A stretch of 64,000 bases of DNA, from NCBI RefSeq assembly GCF_000213555.1, contig NZ_GL891982.1:147910-211909 (forward strand). The letters are read 5' to 3'. The notes below the pieces were generated by a model. The model saw only the letters and a program-made list of their open reading frames with translations. It was not told the DNA's origin and made no database searches. A program made the position numbers and the translations under genes. This DNA is from Dysgonomonas gadei ATCC BAA-286. GTDB taxonomy: Bacteria; Bacteroidota; Bacteroidia; Bacteroidales; Dysgonomonadaceae. Below, one piece after another: positions 9,321 to 17,344 of this stretch (its first letter is position 1; each line of letters begins with the position of its first letter).

Positions 9321-10295
9321 TTAAAGTTTATATTCGAATATTGAACACCAGTTATACAGAGGATATGTTACATCGGCAATCGTATAAGTCATATCCGAAT
9401 TATCCCGTATTTCTCCGGCGTTTCTGTTGTTTGAGTTGGCAAAGCCATATGTCAGGGTAAGCCCTGCAGGACTTTGAGAACACTTTATTTCTATCGTGTC
9501 CGATTCTATGATGGTTACCGACTGGATAATCTCGGCACTCGATGCATTTAGCAGAGAAAGCCCTCTGTTTGTTATTGTGGCGGTTATATAGGGCGGCTTA
9601 CTGAATGTCAATCCTTTTTTATTAAATTTCAGGTATATACTATTTCCCGATATAATATGAGATACGGGATATAATGGTTTCCAGCCATTGCCATACAGGA
9701 CATTGAACAAGGCTAACCCGTAATAATCACCCATCAGCTTGGAAGAAAAATTCTTCAAATGCCAGCTGTCCGCATATTGAAGTTGATAGATAGGGGTCGC
9801 CATATAAAAGCCGCTGTTTTCTTCCTGTGCAAGCTGTAACAATGCAAGCCCTATGTCCGGGTATGATTTACCCGCCGTATATGAAGATGATACCTGATAG
9901 GTAATGAAAGGCAGATCGGAATAATCATCTCCTGTTATATTGTGAACATCATTTATCAGGTCGCTGCGCAATTGCTTTAGTTTGCCTTTATAATAAGCTA
10001 TGCCATTGCCGTAATCATATTCTCCCTGAGTCCAGGTCACAGCTATGAGCCTGTATGTCTTGCCTTGTGCCTCTGCTATCCGTTTTCCGTTGGTTACGTC
10101 TGCAATGATATTACTATACCATGTTGTCCCCTTTGATAATTCATTGACAGTAGTTGCACCACGTGCGCAACATGAGGACAAAATATATTTATTATCATTT
10201 TCGTTCAGTTCGGACGACTTGATAAACATATCAGCTGTTCCGGCTGCTGGGGTTTCTCCGTTTTCGGCGTCCTGTCTCTCTACGTGTGCAACAAA
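9321..10295 (-). pseudogene. SGNH/sialate-O-acetylesterase-like tail protein, N-terminus lost at deletion junction
   Basis: From the first ATG (10229) it gives 302 residues with WYSNIIADVTNGKRIAEAQG, AVTWTQGEYDYGN and a late LQYADSWHLKNFSSKLMGDY, which fit the block III and block V (D..H) regions of SGNH hydrolases. The frame stays open upstream to 10295, adding VERQDAENGETPAAGTADMF, normal interior sequence for this family. Block I with the catalytic Ser (GQSN-type) is missing, because the upstream DNA is terminase. The enzyme has therefore lost its nucleophile and is probably inactive. Confidence 0.75.
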
Positions 10296-10551
10296 CTAAT
10301 GACGAAATGTAAGACTTTCCGGCGCAAGGTGGCATACTGACAGCCAGTCGATAAATCATATTGTTAGAGAAGGCCAGATAAACACGCATAAATGCTGCAG
10401 CGACTTTCTTTAAGAAGTGACGCTTAGCAAAAAACGAAGAGTCCATATACAAGCAATAAACCCAGAAATCGCTCCGGGCCTCTCGCTTTCGCAGTATGAT
10501 GGCCGCTTCGGCTTTTCTTATGAGTATCTCTCTGTCACTCAGTTTTGCCAT
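10231..10551 (-). pseudogene. Large terminase (TerL), N-terminal fragment
   Basis: The first 80 residues (KAEAAIILRKREARSDFWVY; FLKKVAAAFMRVYLAFSNNM) and the Walker A region SMPPCAGKSYISSL are those of the TerL ATPase, the motor that packages DNA into heads. Just after Walker A an extra base near 10296 shifts the frame; one frame over reads FVAH, as expected after SSL. The sequence then passes directly into the SGNH hydrolase. Walker B, the coupling motif and the whole nuclease domain are absent. Start ATG 10551 overlaps the small terminase by 17 bp, the normal terS-terL arrangement. Confidence 0.8.
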
Positions 10552-11035
10552 CTATAATGTTTTGCAAGTCTTCGTCTGATAGGTTCTCAAGGTTACTCTT
10601 GATGCCAAGCTCGCCCGAGAGTTTGTTTTCTTGCCGGTTCTTCCAGTTGTCGGGATCACGGTTTGTTTGAAAGTGTATAATAGCACCAAGACTTGGAGGA
10701 TAGTATTTTTCAACGACAGAATGTTCTTTGACTTTGACGATCGGTTTGTCGTTCTCGTCTTTTCGGCCCGTATCGGCTGTAACGGTTTTCTTCTCTTGTA
10801 TAGTATAGCCTTTAATAAGCTTCACTAAGGAACGGTTGCACTCTATTAGTAGGTTCTGAGTTAATTTATCTTGGGCTTTTTTTATATCCTCCGAAAACTC
10901 CGATTTGGTTTTTAACCATTCATAGTATGTACTCTCTGAAATCTTAACTTTTTCGCATATTTCGGCAATGGTATAACTGTCCTTACTTATCAAGTCACAG
11001 ATACGATTTACAATCTTTTGATTATACTTTGCCAT
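10535..11035 (-). CDS. Small terminase subunit (TerS)
   Basis: 166 residues. It has an N-terminal helix-turn-helix (YTIAEICEKVKISESTYYEW, about 20-40) for recognising the packaging site, a central helical segment, and a C-terminal tail (GIKSNLENLSDEDLQNIIDG) of the kind that contacts the large subunit. It is located just upstream of and overlapping the TerL fragment. The gene is intact but useless without TerL. The 92-bp spacer upstream is divergent with the DUF2158 gene and probably carries the late promoter. Confidence 0.8.
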   Translation of the reverse strand: MAKYNQKIVNRICDLISKDSYTIAEICEKVKISESTYYEWLKTKSEFSEDIKKAQDKLTQNLLIECNRSLVKLIKGYTIQEKKTVTADTGRKDENDKPIVKVKEHSVVEKYYPPSLGAIIHFQTNRDPDNWKNRQENKLSGELGIKSNLENLSDEDLQNIIDGKTE

Positions 11036-11127
11036 AGAGTAATTGTTTTACCCTAAAATATAAATATCAATTATTTTATTTAAATTTGAAGTAGTTAATA
11101 TCATGTAACATATTTAAATTAAAAAGT

Positions 11128-11304
11128 ATGGCAGAATTAAAGATTGGTGATATTGTTTGCTTAAAGTCTGGTGGGCCAACAATGACAATAGAAAGTATTG
11201 GAGAATATATGTATGAGACGAAAGCTGTTTGTACATGGTTTGATGAAAAGAAAAAAATATCTGATACTTTTAAATTAGAGGCACTCAGATTTATTGAAGA
11301 TTAA
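11128..11304 (+). CDS. Small DUF2158 (YodC-like) protein
   Basis: 58 residues from ATG 11128: MAELKIGDIVCLKSGGPTMT, then VCTWFDEKKKISDTFKLEAL. GD.V.LKSGGP.MTV, C.WF and F....L are the signature of the YodC/DUF2158 family of tiny SH3-like proteins, whose function is unknown. It is the only rightward gene inside the prophage and sits between the early/replication block and the late block. It is bounded downstream by a hairpin terminator. It may be a phage moron with its own promoter. Confidence 0.8.
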   Translation: MAELKIGDIVCLKSGGPTMTIESIGEYMYETKAVCTWFDEKKKISDTFKLEALRFIED

Positions 11305-11311
11305 GCAGTCC

Positions 11312-11354
11312 ATATAGAGAGATCGATCGACACCATGCGAAGTTCTCTCTATAT
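11312..11354. terminator. Inverted repeat, probable bidirectional terminator
   Basis: Perfect 11-bp arms ATATAGAGAGA (11312-11322) and TCTCTCTATAT (11344-11354) around a 21-nt loop. It lies between the stop codons of the rightward DUF2158 gene and the leftward sigma-like gene. There is no long T run, so termination strength is uncertain. Confidence 0.5.
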
Positions 11355-11355
11355 T

Positions 11356-11928
11356 TCAAAATAACTCTCTATTATTCAACTTGTTTTTGATTAATTCGAG
11401 TACTCCGTTGTAAATATCATACAGGTCTTTCTTGTCTTCAGGACCTTCCCATTCTGAGAAACTGTTACCCTCGAAAAACTTCCACGAAAATACTCGCTTT
11501 GCCTTTTTCGATAATTGAAGATTGTCGAATATGCTTCTTACTTTTTGCATTTTCTGTAAGATATCTGCAGATCTGTCTTGCTCAGGATCTTCTTCATCTA
11601 TTATATCCATACGCTGAAAGTCAATTTTTGCATCAATGGGAATAGACTTGTATTTATGACGATAAGGAGAAGTCGGTGATTGTATGTTCAATTTTATCAT
11701 TTGAAGCACAAAGAAATCAAGCTCTCTATATTGTCCTTTCTTACTATCGTATAGTTTTAGAACATGAGATTCATTGGACTCACATTTCTCAATCAGCATG
11801 GCGAGTACTTCGTTCAATACGTCGATGGCTTCTTCCACCATGTTTGCATGGGAACAGTGATAACGAGCGTAATCGAGCCAACGATCATACCTTTCGGAAA
11901 TATATTTGTTTATTATATCTTTTGCCAT
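11356..11928 (-). CDS. Sigma-factor-like phage protein, probable late-gene regulator
   Basis: 190 acidic/basic residues. YDRWLDYARYHCSHANMVEE, AIDVLNEVLAMLIEKC (about 15-50) resembles the region 2 helices of sigma-70-type proteins (E.A.DV..EV...L), and LQLSKKAKRVFSWKFFEGNSF near 145-165 resembles region 4. The final segment is weakly HTH-like. It sits between DnaB and the terminase genes, where phages of this group carry a regulator switching on late transcription. Divergent from bacterial sigma factors, so the role is tentative. Confidence 0.5.
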   Translation of the reverse strand: MAKDIINKYISERYDRWLDYARYHCSHANMVEEAIDVLNEVLAMLIEKCESNESHVLKLYDSKKGQYRELDFFVLQMIKLNIQSPTSPYRHKYKSIPIDAKIDFQRMDIIDEEDPEQDRSADILQKMQKVRSIFDNLQLSKKAKRVFSWKFFEGNSFSEWEGPEDKKDLYDIYNGVLELIKNKLNNRELF

Positions 11929-11939
11929 CTGCTGTAATT

Positions 11940-13298
11940 TTAAAAGGGTAACTGATTACCTTGTTTGATCGTACTTATTGATTTATTTGGTATATCGCTC
12001 TCATATACATCGATAAAATGTGTCGTTTCTTTTTCAAACTTGTATAGCATCTTTAATAAGCCGATATTTCTTCCTTTCGCTACATCTATCATTGCATAGC
12101 CTTCTGTTTCTTTATCTTCATAGGGCTCAGGGAAGGATCTTAAATATATCTCAGGCCTGTATACAAATATTACAACATCTGCCGCCTCTGCGATCTGTCC
12201 GCTATCCCGGAGCCTATTCAATGATGGGACCGGATTTTGACTATCTCTATTTAGCTGAGATAAGGCGACGATCCAAATGTCCAGTTCTTTGGCTAAATTC
12301 TTTAATCGTCTAGCGACATCGGCCATTTGCTGTTCTTTATTGCTGCCTTTCATATTCACACTAAGAATCTGCAAATAGTCAATGATAACCCCATCTATTT
12401 GATACTTAGAAACCATTGCTCTGATAGAGCTTATAATCGTATCAATATTTGAAGTACTTCTATCATCGAATAGGATAGATGAATTGCATAATCCGTTTAT
12501 CGATTTATCCAGTCTTTCAAACTGCCAGTCATCAAGAGGTGTATACAAAATCTGACTGGAGGATATACCACTTTCCATTGACATCAATCGAGCTGCCAAT
12601 TGTTCTTTTTTCATTTCAAGGGAATATACAGCCGCCTTTGTTCCATACTTCACCGTATTGTTCAGTATCGATAGAGCTAAAGAAGTCTTACCTTGAGAGG
12701 TTTCAGCTGCAATAATTATCAAATCAGACTTTTGCAATCCTCCGGTTTTCTTATCTATCTTCTGAAATCCGGTAGGCGATCCAGTCAAAACCGATTTTGA
12801 CGATTTATTATCATCAACGATCTTGTAGACAGACTTTACGGCATCTTTTATCGTAGAAATGTTATTTTCCGAAAAAGAATAAATATTCTCCAAGAACTTG
12901 CTTGCATAAGACGAAATATCTGTAATATCGTCTCGCTCAGATTGTCCTTTCGATTGAAGATACATACCAAGATCAACAAATTTTCGTCTAGCTGACAGAT
13001 CATTCAACCGGCATGTATGCGAATAGAGATTTGTCATGGAAGAACTATCACAAATTTTCATTATTTCAGCCACTTTAATCTCTGAATATTTTTTTCGATA
13101 TTCTTGAGCGATAATGATAGCATCCGGCTGTTCTCCTTTCGATTCAATATCTTTGAAAATTTGGAATATCTTTTTATTGAAATCGTTGTAAAAACAATCC
13201 TCATTGATAATATCCCGCACTTCATCGTATCCGAAAGAGTTTGAAATAATAGTCCCCAGAACAATATTTTCTAAATCTATGTCGTATGGATAATTCAT
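11940..13298 (-). CDS. Replicative DNA helicase, DnaB family
   Basis: 452 residues, normal for DnaB. The N-terminal all-helical domain (MNYPYDIDLENIVLGTIISN) is followed by a RecA-type domain: Walker A AAETSQGKTSLALSIL near 200, Walker B VDGVIIDYLQIL near 305, and ALSQLNRDSQ with the arginine-finger region LRDSGQIAEAADVVIFVYRP. It unwinds DNA at the phage fork. Its ATG overlaps the stop of the replication initiator gene by four bases, so the two act together. The frame appears intact. Confidence 0.9.
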   Translation of the reverse strand: MNYPYDIDLENIVLGTIISNSFGYDEVRDIINEDCFYNDFNKKIFQIFKDIESKGEQPDAIIIAQEYRKKYSEIKVAEIMKICDSSSMTNLYSHTCRLNDLSARRKFVDLGMYLQSKGQSERDDITDISSYASKFLENIYSFSENNISTIKDAVKSVYKIVDDNKSSKSVLTGSPTGFQKIDKKTGGLQKSDLIIIAAETSQGKTSLALSILNNTVKYGTKAAVYSLEMKKEQLAARLMSMESGISSSQILYTPLDDWQFERLDKSINGLCNSSILFDDRSTSNIDTIISSIRAMVSKYQIDGVIIDYLQILSVNMKGSNKEQQMADVARRLKNLAKELDIWIVALSQLNRDSQNPVPSLNRLRDSGQIAEAADVVIFVYRPEIYLRSFPEPYEDKETEGYAMIDVAKGRNIGLLKMLYKFEKETTHFIDVYESDIPNKSISTIKQGNQLPF

Positions 13299-14068
13299 TG
13301 CTTTTGTTTATAAACTTTATTGAGATCAATAGCACTAGCTAAAGTTGATTTCCAATCAATATTGACAGACTTTGACTTCTTTTTATGCTTCCACCCGGCT
13401 TCTAATGCCCAAAACTGAACACATGCTTTTTCTAGGGATAATTCTATATCCAGATTAGGGTGATATCGTTGTTGCTGTTCCAGCCATTCTTGGTTAGATA
13501 TCAAATTTTGATAGGCTTCTCTCTGATCATTTTTGTAAACATCGTAAGATGTTCGTCAGGTATCCCCTTCTTTTCCTTTCTCTTTTCCTTTCTCTTTTCC
13601 CCCCACACCCCCTTTATTACTATCTATATTATCCCCTATATTACCATTACCTTTACCAGTGCCCCTTAAAAGGGGCTCACTAGGGGCTAGTGAGGGGCTA
13701 ATTACAAATTGATTAATATCTTCAAAATCAAACAATAAAAGATTATCTTCTAATCTTTTTATAATACCTCTATGGGCATTGTTGGAAGGATTCAGTTTTT
13801 GGTTCTTTTGGTGTTTTAGGAAGTTCAATACAAAAACAAATCATTTATCTTTTGAATAAAGAAGTCGCGTCTCAACCTCCGTCAAACTCTTTTCAGCTTC
13901 TTGCTTACCAATTCCCAGATCGAAGCAGATCTTCCGGATATTAATCTCTAAAAATCCTGCTACATCACATTGGTCGCACAAGTACAAGAACAAGAGCTTG
14001 CTTAGAGGCTTAAGTCCACTTAACCAAGCATCATTCCATTTTTCTGTTTCTGTAAATCTACTAGCCAT
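13295..14068 (-). pseudogene. Phage replication initiator, interrupted by two in-frame TGA codons
   Basis: The one reading frame from ATG 14068 to TGA 13295 encodes a 257-residue initiator broken at TGA 13841-13843 and TGA 13556-13558. The N-terminus (MASRFTETEKWNDAWLSGLK; LFLYLCDQCDVAGFLEINIR) is the winged-helix region of phage initiators of this group. After the first stop, NFLKHQKNQKLNPSNNAHRG continues it. A Gly/Lys-rich linker follows, and after the second stop comes SYDVYKNDQREAYQNLISNQ with the helicase-loader-like C-terminus. No frameshift is needed, so these are point nonsense mutations (or recoding). TGA serves as the stop of neighbours, which argues against recoding. Confidence 0.75.
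13661..13699. repeat. Iteron-like repeats inside the initiator gene, candidate phage origin
   Basis: Three copies of GGGGCT begin at 13672, 13683 and 13694, exactly 11 bp apart (one helical turn). An inverted copy is at 13661, making the hairpin GCCCCTT-AA-AAGGGGC. CTCACTAG and CTAGTGAG also form an inverted pair around the middle copy. The GC-rich cluster sits in an AT-rich gene where the protein is only low-complexity linker, as with the iterons inside the lambda O gene. Origin function is inferred. Confidence 0.45.
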
Positions 14069-14263
14069 TTAAAACATTTCTTTAAGTCGTTTCTGCAAAT
14101 ACTCGATCAGTTCTTCAACCTCTTGTTTATCCAAATCAATATCTATATAATTTTCACCTTCCTTCGCCCATATAGTAATTTCTTTCGCTGAATTGTCTGA
14201 GTATGGATAAACTTCTAAATTCGTACCTTTAATGGTATCTTCTATTTTCAATATTGTTGCCAT
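14069..14263 (-). CDS. Small phage protein, 64 residues
   Basis: MATILKIEDTIKGTNLEVYP with a beta-rich first half (AKEITIWAKEGENYIDIDL) and an amphipathic helix at the end (EVEELIEYLQKRLKEMF). It lies immediately before the initiator gene, its TAA touching the initiator ATG, so it is an early-operon gene. The pattern resembles small phage proteins paired with replication genes, but no function is recognised. Confidence 0.65.
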   Translation of the reverse strand: MATILKIEDTIKGTNLEVYPYSDNSAKEITIWAKEGENYIDIDLDKQEVEELIEYLQKRLKEMF

Positions 14264-14271
14264 ATCATTAA

Positions 14272-14436
14272 TTATTTAAAATCTAACTCTTTTTGTTTTC
14301 TATTATCCAGTTCAGTCTGGTATTCTCTCATAGCTTCACGAACACGATGTTCGGTACGCATTAAGCCAATTGGAAGAATACCAGACAATCTGGCCTCACA
14401 TCGAATTATACCATGTTTAAGCTGCTGCAGTGACAT
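14272..14436 (-). CDS. Small phage protein, 54 residues, overlapping the PcfJ-like gene
   Basis: Starts at ATG 14436, inside the last 20 bp of the PcfJ-like gene, and ends at TAA 14272. The product (MSLQQLKHGIIRCEARLSGI; TEHRVREAMREYQTELDNRK) is basic and mostly helical. Start-stop overlap upstream and nine-base spacing to the next ATG fit translational coupling in the early operon. It could be a small DNA- or protein-binding factor; no family recognised. Confidence 0.55.
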   Translation of the reverse strand: MSLQQLKHGIIRCEARLSGILPIGLMRTEHRVREAMREYQTELDNRKQKELDFK

Positions 14437-15745
14437 CTTTTTTAGTTCCATTCTTTTTCGGTTTAAGACGTTCTTTGATCAAATGCATGTTCTTATTTAC
14501 AAGATCAATTATACGCTTGTGATAAGCCGTATTATTATTGAACTTGCCTCTACATTGCTCTACAGTAAAAGACTTTAGAGACACCTCTACTGTTTCCATT
14601 TTCTTACCGTCGACGGTTGCTGACAGAATTAATGATTCCGGTTTAAGATGGTAACTGTTGCTAAAGACACAATGGTGCAATACATCCCCTTCTTTGAGGT
14701 GGGCCTTAACTGTAGTCAAAACTTTAACTGTAATATTCCCCTCCGAAAATGAAATACCGAAGAACTGTTTCTTTAACTCCCTGAATTCTTTTTCCTGTTC
14801 CTTAACCTTTCGTCTCTTTTCATTGAGCTCTTCGCGTTCATCTACGCCTCTTTGTTTACGGACATACCTGTCGTGTGCTTTTCTCAGGTCTTTGGGACAG
14901 ACATATTTCGCATTATGCAGATCCTTACCGAAATGATTTAGTAAGTCTAAATAGTCTTTCCACATGGAAGCATCTTTTACTTTATATTTATTCCGGATAC
15001 ATATTTTAATTGAAGGCCAGTAATTATTAACAGAATATGAATGTTCAGTATAATATTTCAGTAGACCGTATTGTTTCGCTTTCAACAAAGTTTCGGCTTT
15101 GCTATCCGTGAGCAGGAGATAGAACATCCGGAATGGAGCAAGTCCGTGAAAGCCTCCCTTAAAACCGTTTCGTTTTAATTCCGGGAGCAGCTTCATATTA
15201 GGATATATTTTCGGAGGAATAAGAGAATAACAGGTTGTATTTGTTTTAGGTCTGATTTCCATAGGGCTGGCCCAGCTCCATGAATCACCATAACAACTAA
15301 AAAATTGGGACCTGAGTTTTGCCATTGTCTCATATTCCCCATTCGGTAATATCCAATATTGTACAATCTCATTTGAAGCATAGTGTGGCTTTTGGCCTGT
15401 TTCATAATATGCCATCACGTCTATGAATCGGATTACCTGAAACTCTCCACACGTGGTTATCACCCCATAGTATGCACCCTGTTTATCTTTCTTCTTTTTG
15501 GTATGGGTTACTTTCAGTTTCATACCGCAATTCGGACAAATACAACCATCGATGGAAGTTAACAATGGAGGTTGTTTATCTTCCCACTGGTTACCGCAAT
15601 CGAGACAGGATATAATTCTTTTATTCATATATCCATTATGCTCGAAGCAATTGTCATAAGCATATTGTATCTGAGTTTCGGTTATAGCTGGTAGTTTAGT
15701 CCTCAATTCAGCGACTCTCTTTTGAAGCTTTGTTTTCGGTTTCAT
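14417..15745 (-). CDS. PcfJ-like protein
   Basis: 442 residues. Two zinc-finger pairs at the N-terminus (ISCLDCGNQW and GCICPNCGMKL) precede a long helical region. The C-terminus carries LHHCVFSNSYHLKPESLILS and VEQCRGKFNNNTAYHKRIID, the conserved core of the PcfJ family first named from enterococcal plasmid pCF10. Its biochemical role is unknown. The PcfK-like gene lies two genes upstream, the usual pairing on phages and mobile elements. The start overlaps the repaired end of the ASCH-type gene (ATGA). Confidence 0.75.
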   Translation of the reverse strand: MKPKTKLQKRVAELRTKLPAITETQIQYAYDNCFEHNGYMNKRIISCLDCGNQWEDKQPPLLTSIDGCICPNCGMKLKVTHTKKKKDKQGAYYGVITTCGEFQVIRFIDVMAYYETGQKPHYASNEIVQYWILPNGEYETMAKLRSQFFSCYGDSWSWASPMEIRPKTNTTCYSLIPPKIYPNMKLLPELKRNGFKGGFHGLAPFRMFYLLLTDSKAETLLKAKQYGLLKYYTEHSYSVNNYWPSIKICIRNKYKVKDASMWKDYLDLLNHFGKDLHNAKYVCPKDLRKAHDRYVRKQRGVDEREELNEKRRKVKEQEKEFRELKKQFFGISFSEGNITVKVLTTVKAHLKEGDVLHHCVFSNSYHLKPESLILSATVDGKKMETVEVSLKSFTVEQCRGKFNNNTAYHKRIIDLVNKNMHLIKERLKPKKNGTKKDVTAAA

Positions 15746-16400
15746 GGTTGCACCTCCTTTCTGTCAATCAGTTTATAATCATACACCCACACCCAAGGGT
15801 TATTATCCCAAGTATTTTTGCCATCAATGGAATTGATAAGAGCTTTGTAAGGTTCTTTACGGGTCGTGTATAATACGCTTTTCCCATCATCATAATGAGT
15901 ATGCCAATATTTAGAGGAAATCCTTCATCAGGATAGAATTCTACATCAATTATGCCCTCTTTTTTGCAATCTTCTTCGGTTATATCTTGTAATCTTTCGG
16001 CTCTTACCTCTGTGATCTTGATAAAGTGACGTGCGGCTGATGCAGGCATAAAGAGTTTGTTTTTCCAATCGGTATAATAAGAATTACCTTCTGTGCCGAC
16101 TTTATCACATGGAGTTTCTTCTCCATATTTATAGAGTATTGATGTGTGCCTACCTTCGCTCAATCCTCTAGTCCACTTCTTATACGGTTCTTTCAAATAA
16201 AGAACATCACCGACTTTGTAGCGAGGTTCAATAAATACTGATGCATCATTTTCGTCTCTGGTTGCGAATAAAAGTTTATTATCGATAATTGTAGAGCAAA
16301 CTATATCTAAAGGTTGCGGAGTGATAATCCTTCTTGTCTGAACCTTGATATTTTTGACCGTTTTGCCATGTAACGGCTCTATAAAGCATATTCCTTTCAT
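15742..16400 (-). pseudogene. ASCH-domain phage protein, frameshifted near its C-terminus
   Basis: Starts MKGICFIEPLHGKTVKNIKV, with QTRRIITPQP and YKVGDVLYLKEPYK, the ASCH (RNA-binding, ASC-1-like) pattern common in phages. IKITEVRAERLQDITEEDCK at about 130-150 is also diagnostic. From about 15920 the frame yields nonsense-like sequence ending at 15768. Supplying one base near CCTCTAAATATTGG restores YWHTHYDDGKSVLYTTRKEP, then NTWDNNPWVWVYDYKLIDRK and a TGA at 15742 overlapping the next ATG. The native end is therefore clear and the gene has lost it by a one-base deletion. Confidence 0.75.
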
Positions 16401-16403
16401 AGG

Positions 16404-16766
16404 TCAAAACAAGCTATATTCTCTAACATCTTCTTTCTTCTTAGGCTTGATCTTCGCTTTAGGAGCTTCTTTCTTAACCTCTGTTTTAGGAACCGAAGTC
16501 TTTACCTCAGATCGAATATTTGAAGTCTTTTCGACTTTAATATCATCCTCGTCGTAATAATGAACCGCCCAGCCGTATACAACATCGTCTTCGATCATCG
16601 CACAGCCGTTAATTACTTGCTTTTTTGCCTGGCTGGTTATGTAGGAACAGCAGTCTTTTATGTTTTTGTTCTCCTTTGCATACGTTATGGCAAAGAGAGG
16701 ATCTTCTTCTGCTCGCTTATCTAAATATACTTTGATTCTGTCTTGTTGTGAATTATTTGTTGCCAT
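16404..16766 (-). CDS. PcfK-like protein (AcrIIA9-related family)
   Basis: 120 residues: QDRIKVYLDKRAEEDPLFAI and MIEDDVVYGWAVHYYDEDDI are the two conserved blocks of the PcfK family. A Lys/Glu/Pro-rich tail (VPKTEVKKEAPKAKIKPKKK) ends the protein. One branch of this family, AcrIIA9, inhibits type II-A Cas9. Whether this copy does so cannot be read from sequence. It pairs with the PcfJ-like gene, and its frame is intact although neighbours on both sides are broken. Confidence 0.75.
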   Translation of the reverse strand: MATNNSQQDRIKVYLDKRAEEDPLFAITYAKENKNIKDCCSYITSQAKKQVINGCAMIEDDVVYGWAVHYYDEDDIKVEKTSNIRSEVKTSVPKTEVKKEAPKAKIKPKKKEDVREYSLF

Positions 16767-16771
16767 GATTG

Positions 16772-17021
16772 TTAGTCTTTAAGTTCTTGAATTTGCTTCA
16801 TGACGTCTGATACCTGTTCAGCTGTAAGCCGCCCAATAACGTCATCTGTGATAGGTGTACTGTAACATATACTATCGCCTTTCATAACAGCGACCAATAA
16901 GAACGGATACTCCATAACCATTATCGAAATCCAATATGGCTTGTTTTGCATCCTTATAATCAGGGAGAGAATTTATCACAATACGATGTCTTTCGAAAAC
17001 TAAATCTTGAAATTTTTTCAT
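16772..17021 (-). pseudogene. Small early phage protein, frameshifted
   Basis: From ATG 17021 the frame gives MKKFQDLVFERHRIVINSLP ... DFDNGYGVSVL and then stops early. One frame over, YPFLLVAVMKGDSICYSTPI, TDDVIGRLTAEQVSDVMKQI continues to TAA 16772. Both halves match one small phage protein of about 85-95 residues with NGYGVSV near the middle and TDDV.G.LT at the end, so a small indel around 16900 has split it. Function unknown. The start overlaps the upstream gene's stop (ATGA). Confidence 0.6.
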
Positions 17022-17341
17022 GACTTCTTATTTTGTTCGTCCATAATCTTCCATAACTTCTTGTAGAATTGCTCATCAGGTACTTTTCCCTCGATAGATT
17101 CACCGAGGGCGACAAAGAACTCACCGTTATGCTTCATGTTATTAAAGTCGATAGCAAACTTTGCGATCGCTTTTGCTTGAGTAGTATCGAGTTCATCCAA
17201 TCCGGATAAATCACGTTGATTCGATTCCAGTATCTCGAGAGCTTTTTCAAGTCCTTGCTTGGCTCCGGCATTCTCAGCCTTATTGATATTATCGTGCTTG
17301 AGAATGAGCTTTATCTTTCTGATTAAATCTGACTTTGTCAT
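17018..17341 (-). CDS. Early phage protein of unknown function, 107 residues
   Basis: Helical, soluble: MTKSDLIRKIKLILKHDNIN, KAENAGAKQGLEKALEILES, then a C-terminal helix pair ending DEQFYKKLWKIMDEQNKKS. It starts three bases after the clamp gene's stop and overlaps the next start by four bases, so it belongs to the clamp operon. It may be a replication accessory protein, which is inference from position alone. Confidence 0.6.
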   Translation of the reverse strand: MTKSDLIRKIKLILKHDNINKAENAGAKQGLEKALEILESNQRDLSGLDELDTTQAKAIAKFAIDFNNMKHNGEFFVALGESIEGKVPDEQFYKKLWKIMDEQNKKS

Positions 17342-17344
17342 GGC

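Noticed and set aside
13556..13843. Alternative genetic code (TGA as sense codon) in the prophage
   Set aside because: TGA ends several phage genes at tight overlaps with following ATGs, and other genes are broken by indels, so decay is simpler. Kept only as a test in the findings.
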